A stretch of 64,000 nt of DNA, taken from Calonectria ilicicola (Eukaryota > Ascomycota > Sordariomycetes > Hypocreales > Nectriaceae). Shown here in pieces: positions 60,201-64,000 of this stretch. The notes beneath the pieces were generated by a model. The model searched no databases and was not told the DNA's origin. It was given only the letters and a program-made list of their open reading frames with translations. Location: assembly GCA_020809705.1 (NCBI GenBank), contig CP085831.1, forward strand, positions 5,022,001 to 5,086,000, given 5' to 3'. The position numbers and the translations under genes are program-made. Every line of letters begins with the position of its first letter. The first letter of the stretch is position 1.

Positions 60201-63200
60201 GGTTGAAAAGTTGTTATGAGTTGCGTGCTCTCCTCCCAAAACCAGGGTTCTAACCAATGGCACTTGCTCCGGCTGTAACAAGGCCGCCACCGTTGGAGTA
60301 AGGAACATCCAGTCTGCTTCCATCGCATTGATTGCTGCGGCGAGCCTATTTAGCCTGTCATACTCGGACGGCACGCATATACAACCGCCCACCATTAGAG
60401 TGGTGAAAGTTTCAGCAATGCTCAGATCGTAAGTATAAGACGCGAACTGTAGAACCCGTGAGCCACGCTGCAGGCCCAAGATGGGGGCGTGCGATCGCGC
60501 ACTCGAGCAATACGCTCCGTGTTCGACAACAATACCCTTGGGAGTTCCCGTGCTTCCAGAGGTGAAAATAACAAAAGCCGGATTATTGTGATTGGCTGAA
60601 GAGGTGGCCGATGTTGGCTGGACTGCTGTCGTCGTGTCATGAAGCTCGTGCAAAGAGTCTTGTCCGACGACAACAACATGAGGTACAATGTCCGAGAACA
60701 TATCCTTGTGTTGCGGAGCAGCCAAGACTACACTTGCTTGCGAAGCATCAATAATTCCCTTTAGCCTCATAATGGGCTGGTTCGGGTCAAGTGCAACGCA
60801 AGCGCCGCCAGCCTTGAGGATAGCGATCATGGCCACCGGTGTCCATGGAGACTTGTCCATGCAGAAAGGCACAAGTGATTCGGGACCGACGCCTAGGTTT
60901 CGCAGAGCTTGGGCGAGAGCATTGGCCATGTCGTTAAGCTGCTGATACGTGAGTGACACCTTCGGGTCATTGGAGCAGACGGCAGGAGCCTCCGGTTGTA
61001 ACTCGACTTGTCGCTCGAATGTATGATGGATGCAATCCAAAACCGGCTCAGGAATCTCGGCGTTCCAATTTCGGAACATGTCCATGTGGAAATTGTCGAC
61101 GAGTGTTACATCAGAAACAGCTTGGTTAGGATTTTCAAGAACTGATTTAATGGCCGCTTGGATAGTATGTGATAGAACAGTGGCTTGAGCTTCGGAAAGA
61201 CATCGATCCCAGTAGCTCAGGTCTAACCAAAAGCCCTTATCGGAATCCAGAATATTGAAAGCAATGTCGTACTAAAAACAAAAAAACCAATGGTTAGCAA
61301 TTGTCCATTTTTTTTCAACAGGACAGGATCTAAAATCTCACCTCGCTGCGACTGGTCACATTTTCAGGCACGAACAAAATTTTGCCAGGCATATCTTCTA
61401 GGGATTCCTTGGAACCGCCCGCATTGCCCAGATTGACAATCGTGTTAAACAATGGTGTACCGCTGAGCTCCAAGGCATGATGAATCTCGCTTAGCGAGCA
61501 ATGCTGATGAGGCCAGGTTTTCACAAAGTCCTGCTGCATGCTGTTAAGAAGTTGCAAAACTGTTGTTTTGGGGTCAAAGTTGACGTTGCGGATCAGAATG
61601 GTAATCATTGGACCGAGGATGTCATGGACACCCTCTAGTGGAATATCGCGACCGGATGTCAGATATCCAAAGGTGGCAGTGTCAGACGAGGCATCAGAAA
61701 AGCAAGGCAAGACCAATGCCCAGATTGCCGACATGAAATTGGCCAATGTAGTGTCATGAACCTTGCAGAATTCGCGCACCTGAACCTTTTGCTCAAGGGA
61801 GATATCCACGCTCGTGCTTCGATGCACTGGTGTGCTGCCAACTTCGGACTCGTTCAAAAGCGGGAAGTGGCAAGGTGTGGCACCTGCAAGAGCCTCCTTC
61901 CAGAATTTCAGAGATTGATTTTTGACCTTCTGAGATTCAAGATGAGATATGTAGTTTTCGTAGCAAGGGCCCACTGGCGAGAGCTCGTCGTCATATGCCA
62001 AAAGTAGGTCACGCATTAAGATTCCTGTTGACACACCATCTGAAAGTGCATGGCTTATATCAAGACGCAGGTAAACTTCACCAGTTGCCAATATGCAAAC
62101 CGTAAATAGATATGGAAGCTTTCCGGTTTCATGTAGTTGTGGCAGTGGCTGATTCATGAGGTCATTCAAGTCGTTAAAATTAGCAACACATACCGGAGCA
62201 TGGACATCCTTCAAAACGACCTGGAGAAAAGCGGAATCTGCGTGATGGGCTTCGACCAAATGTGTCCTGAGAATGTCATGACGAGCAATAACACCCTTGC
62301 AAGCCATTAGTAGTCGATGAGGATCCACAGTCTCATCAGACGACTTTGGAAGCACCTTCCAGAATTCTTGTGCATCATAAATGTCAGAGACTCGGGATGT
62401 GCTAAGCAGGATACCTTCCTGCATTGGCGAACAGGGATGAATGGACTCAATCAATGCAAAGTCAGATACCTGTGCCCAGGACTTGCAGTTTTCAACGACA
62501 TTATCAAGGGTGGTGTAGTTCTCAAAAGTGAGAAGTGGCAAGTCTGATAGTGTGGGAACAGAAGAAGCTTGGGCGAGGTCCTTGGCAGCCGAAGAGAGCA
62601 ATTTCTCGAATGTTTGAATCCAAGACTGGATGGTGTTTTGGTGCGCCATATCAGCACTGTACACGAATCTGAAAGCGAGCTGCCCATTAATGAGCTGCAC
62701 CTGGACATCGAACAAAGCTTGTCTCGTAGGTTTGAGATGAGATTGATTAATGGCTTCAACATTTTCAAAGAAGCGCCCTTGGAGTGAAGCGCCTTCAACG
62801 TAGGTCAATAGAACTTCAATCTCCTCGACTTCCGTCAGACCAATGTGTGGTAATCGGCATTGATCCTTGATTGACCTAAGGGTTTGGATCATTTGAGATT
62901 CATGTTTACCATTCGCAGAGGCTAAATCACTATTGTCCTCTTGGCAAACTGGGGTCATTGTTGTGAAGCATCCGACGGTTTGGGAAGCATCAACACCATC
63001 AAGCTTGATGTTTCTACCACTGCCTGAAAAGAACATTCTTGGTGAAGGGCGGTCAGGGAAAGTTGCTAAGAAGGACTTGTGCAGCACAGCCAGCAATATT
63101 TCCGAAGCTTCAGTTCTTAGCGCATTGTTGGCTTCTTTAACAATCAGTGACGTGACGTTCGTGTCCACTGAGAATTCTGAAACGATTTCTCTGTTGGAAG

Positions 63201-64000
63201 AGCCGAGATTTAAACCCATATCCCAATACTTCATGACGTCATTGTGAGAAGGATGCTGGATAACTGACTTATCCGTAGAGGCTTTCCTCTGAGAGGCATC
63301 TGAGTGTGCAAAGACCCAGTCTTTGAAAGAAGAAGAGATGGGACTGAGTGTTTCATGGAGGAATATAGCCTCCAGGTCGTCAAGCATAATTTTGCAAGAC
63401 GGAACATCTGCAATAAGCTGGTGCAGGACCACGCACAACAGCTGCTCTGCTTCAGCAGTTGTTTCATTAATATCAACCAATTTTGCGGTCACAAGGGGAC
63501 CATTCTCGATGTCCAAGCATGTCTGCATTTCTTTGAATGAGGCCATGGCTTCTTCAGTTGACATAAACTTTTCATGGGTCAAAATCGGCGTCTCGGGTGA
63601 GTTTTGAAGTGACATTTGGGACCAGTCGCCATGCTCATTGCACCTAAAACGAGCGTTCAACATGGGGTGGCGGTTTAACATTGTCATAAAAGCGTCATTC
63701 ATCTCAATGAAGCTAACCCTTCGCCTGGGCCTGAGAATATATGTCTGAGAAAGATGGTTAATATCATGAGGGTGTACTTTGAAGTGCATGGCCTGGACTG
63801 GGGTCAGCGGGAATGAGTCGGTCTTGTTCTCGATCCCCTCTATTTCTGGATGATCGCTTCTGACAATATCAGCCAATGCCGAGATGGTGCGGTGGCGAAA
63901 GATGTCGTGAACAGCCAGATGAATTCCTTCAGATCTCAAAAGTGATGTAACGCGGATAGCCGAGATACTATCACCTCCGAGACTGAAGAACGGTTGGTCT
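54202..64000 (-). CDS. Non-ribosomal peptide synthetase, 3' part (T-E-C-A-T-C-A-T-CT; start beyond window)
   Basis: Exons 61342->64000, 57918-61271, 54668-57832, 54437-54592 and 54202-54378 (phase-0 junctions) encode ~3170 aa; the N-terminus is outside the window. Order on the minus strand: T domain (FFSLGGDSISAI, ~63990); E domain (~63820-62510, FPLTPVQAMHF, LHQLIADVPSCKI, VGCFTTMTPV); C (~62480-61400, HPCSPMQEGIL, ISHALSDGV); A (~61030-59480, FTSGSTGTPKGIVVEHG, FASYTYDLSIAETF, NSYGPAECSIW, YKSGDLVHY); T (FLSLGGDSISAM); C (FPCSPMQEGIL, THALDDGSS); A (~57600-56060, YTSGSTGTPKGAILEHRNL, SSYAFDVSIGETM, NSYGPCECAI, YRTGDLARW); T (FLSLGGDSVLAM); terminal CT (YPASPMQNSIL, ISHALYDAVG). The CT domain usually releases the peptide by cyclisation. 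The first E-domain catalytic His pair reads HQ. Product unknown. Confidence 0.93.

Noticed and set aside
57815..61341. NRPS read as three separate genes because of stops near 61330, 57816 and 54605
   Set aside because: Each stop sits in a short GT-AG intron in phase 0 between C-domain motifs (TSRSE|YDIAF, HDPTE|YELSI, ETLM|HQNCS), so it is one gene.

Overview
The window reads as nuclear DNA of a filamentous ascomycete (Pezizomycotina). Genes carry short GT-AG introns, there is a HET-domain gene, Zn2Cys6 and C2H2/fungal-specific transcription factors, a multimodular NRPS ending in a fungal CT-type domain, and a block of retrotransposons degraded by C-to-T/G-to-A changes typical of RIP. Exon structures were rebuilt by eye from reading frame, splice signals and family motifs. 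Where every exon is given, the summed coding length is a multiple of three. No database search was possible.

Layout. 0-13 kb: 3' end of a GH3 beta-glucosidase (+), a Zn2Cys6 regulator (-), a membrane protein fused to a PI-specific phospholipase C (-), a CorA-like membrane protein with unresolved 5' exons (-), a secreted CrtC/kievitone-hydratase-like protein (-) and a small Cys-rich F-box-like gene (-). 13.2-27.5 kb: a gene-free, AT-rich nested transposon stack. Gypsy-1 (13654-27099, TSD GCAGC) contains Gypsy-2 on the opposite strand (14302-20088, TSD AAAAG) and a small non-coding LTR element (23016-23915, TSD GAATC). The small element in turn contains a solo LTR related to Gypsy-1 (23330-23729, TSD GTGTG). 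The stack sits inside an older relic flanked by 17-bp direct repeats.

28.7-45.2 kb: a compact set of catabolic-looking oxidative genes: cytochrome P450 (-), two-finger C2H2/fungal-trans regulator (+), vanillyl-alcohol-oxidase-like flavoprotein (-), aryl-alcohol-type zinc dehydrogenase (-), stilbene/carotenoid cleavage oxygenase (+), Baeyer-Villiger monooxygenase (-) and HSL-type esterase (+). The four intergenic promoter regions of this set share the motif TGTGGGMT, and three of them share the 10-mer TGTGGGCTGT. I propose a co-regulated cluster that breaks down phenylpropanoid, stilbene or other lignin-related aromatics: cleavage to aryl aldehydes, alcohol/aldehyde interconversion, ester formation, hydrolysis.

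45.4-54 kb: a diverged repeat, a HET gene, a zinc-finger hypothetical gene, then a convergent pair (nucleoside-phosphorylase-like and dCTP-deaminase/dUTPase-like) lying between two blocks of a dispersed repeat with core CACTGCAATTTTAG. The right block becomes a ~110-bp tandem array. 54.2-64 kb (running off the right edge): an NRPS (-) with visible order T-E-C-A-T-C-A-T-CT. Its E domain carries a Gln in place of the catalytic second His.
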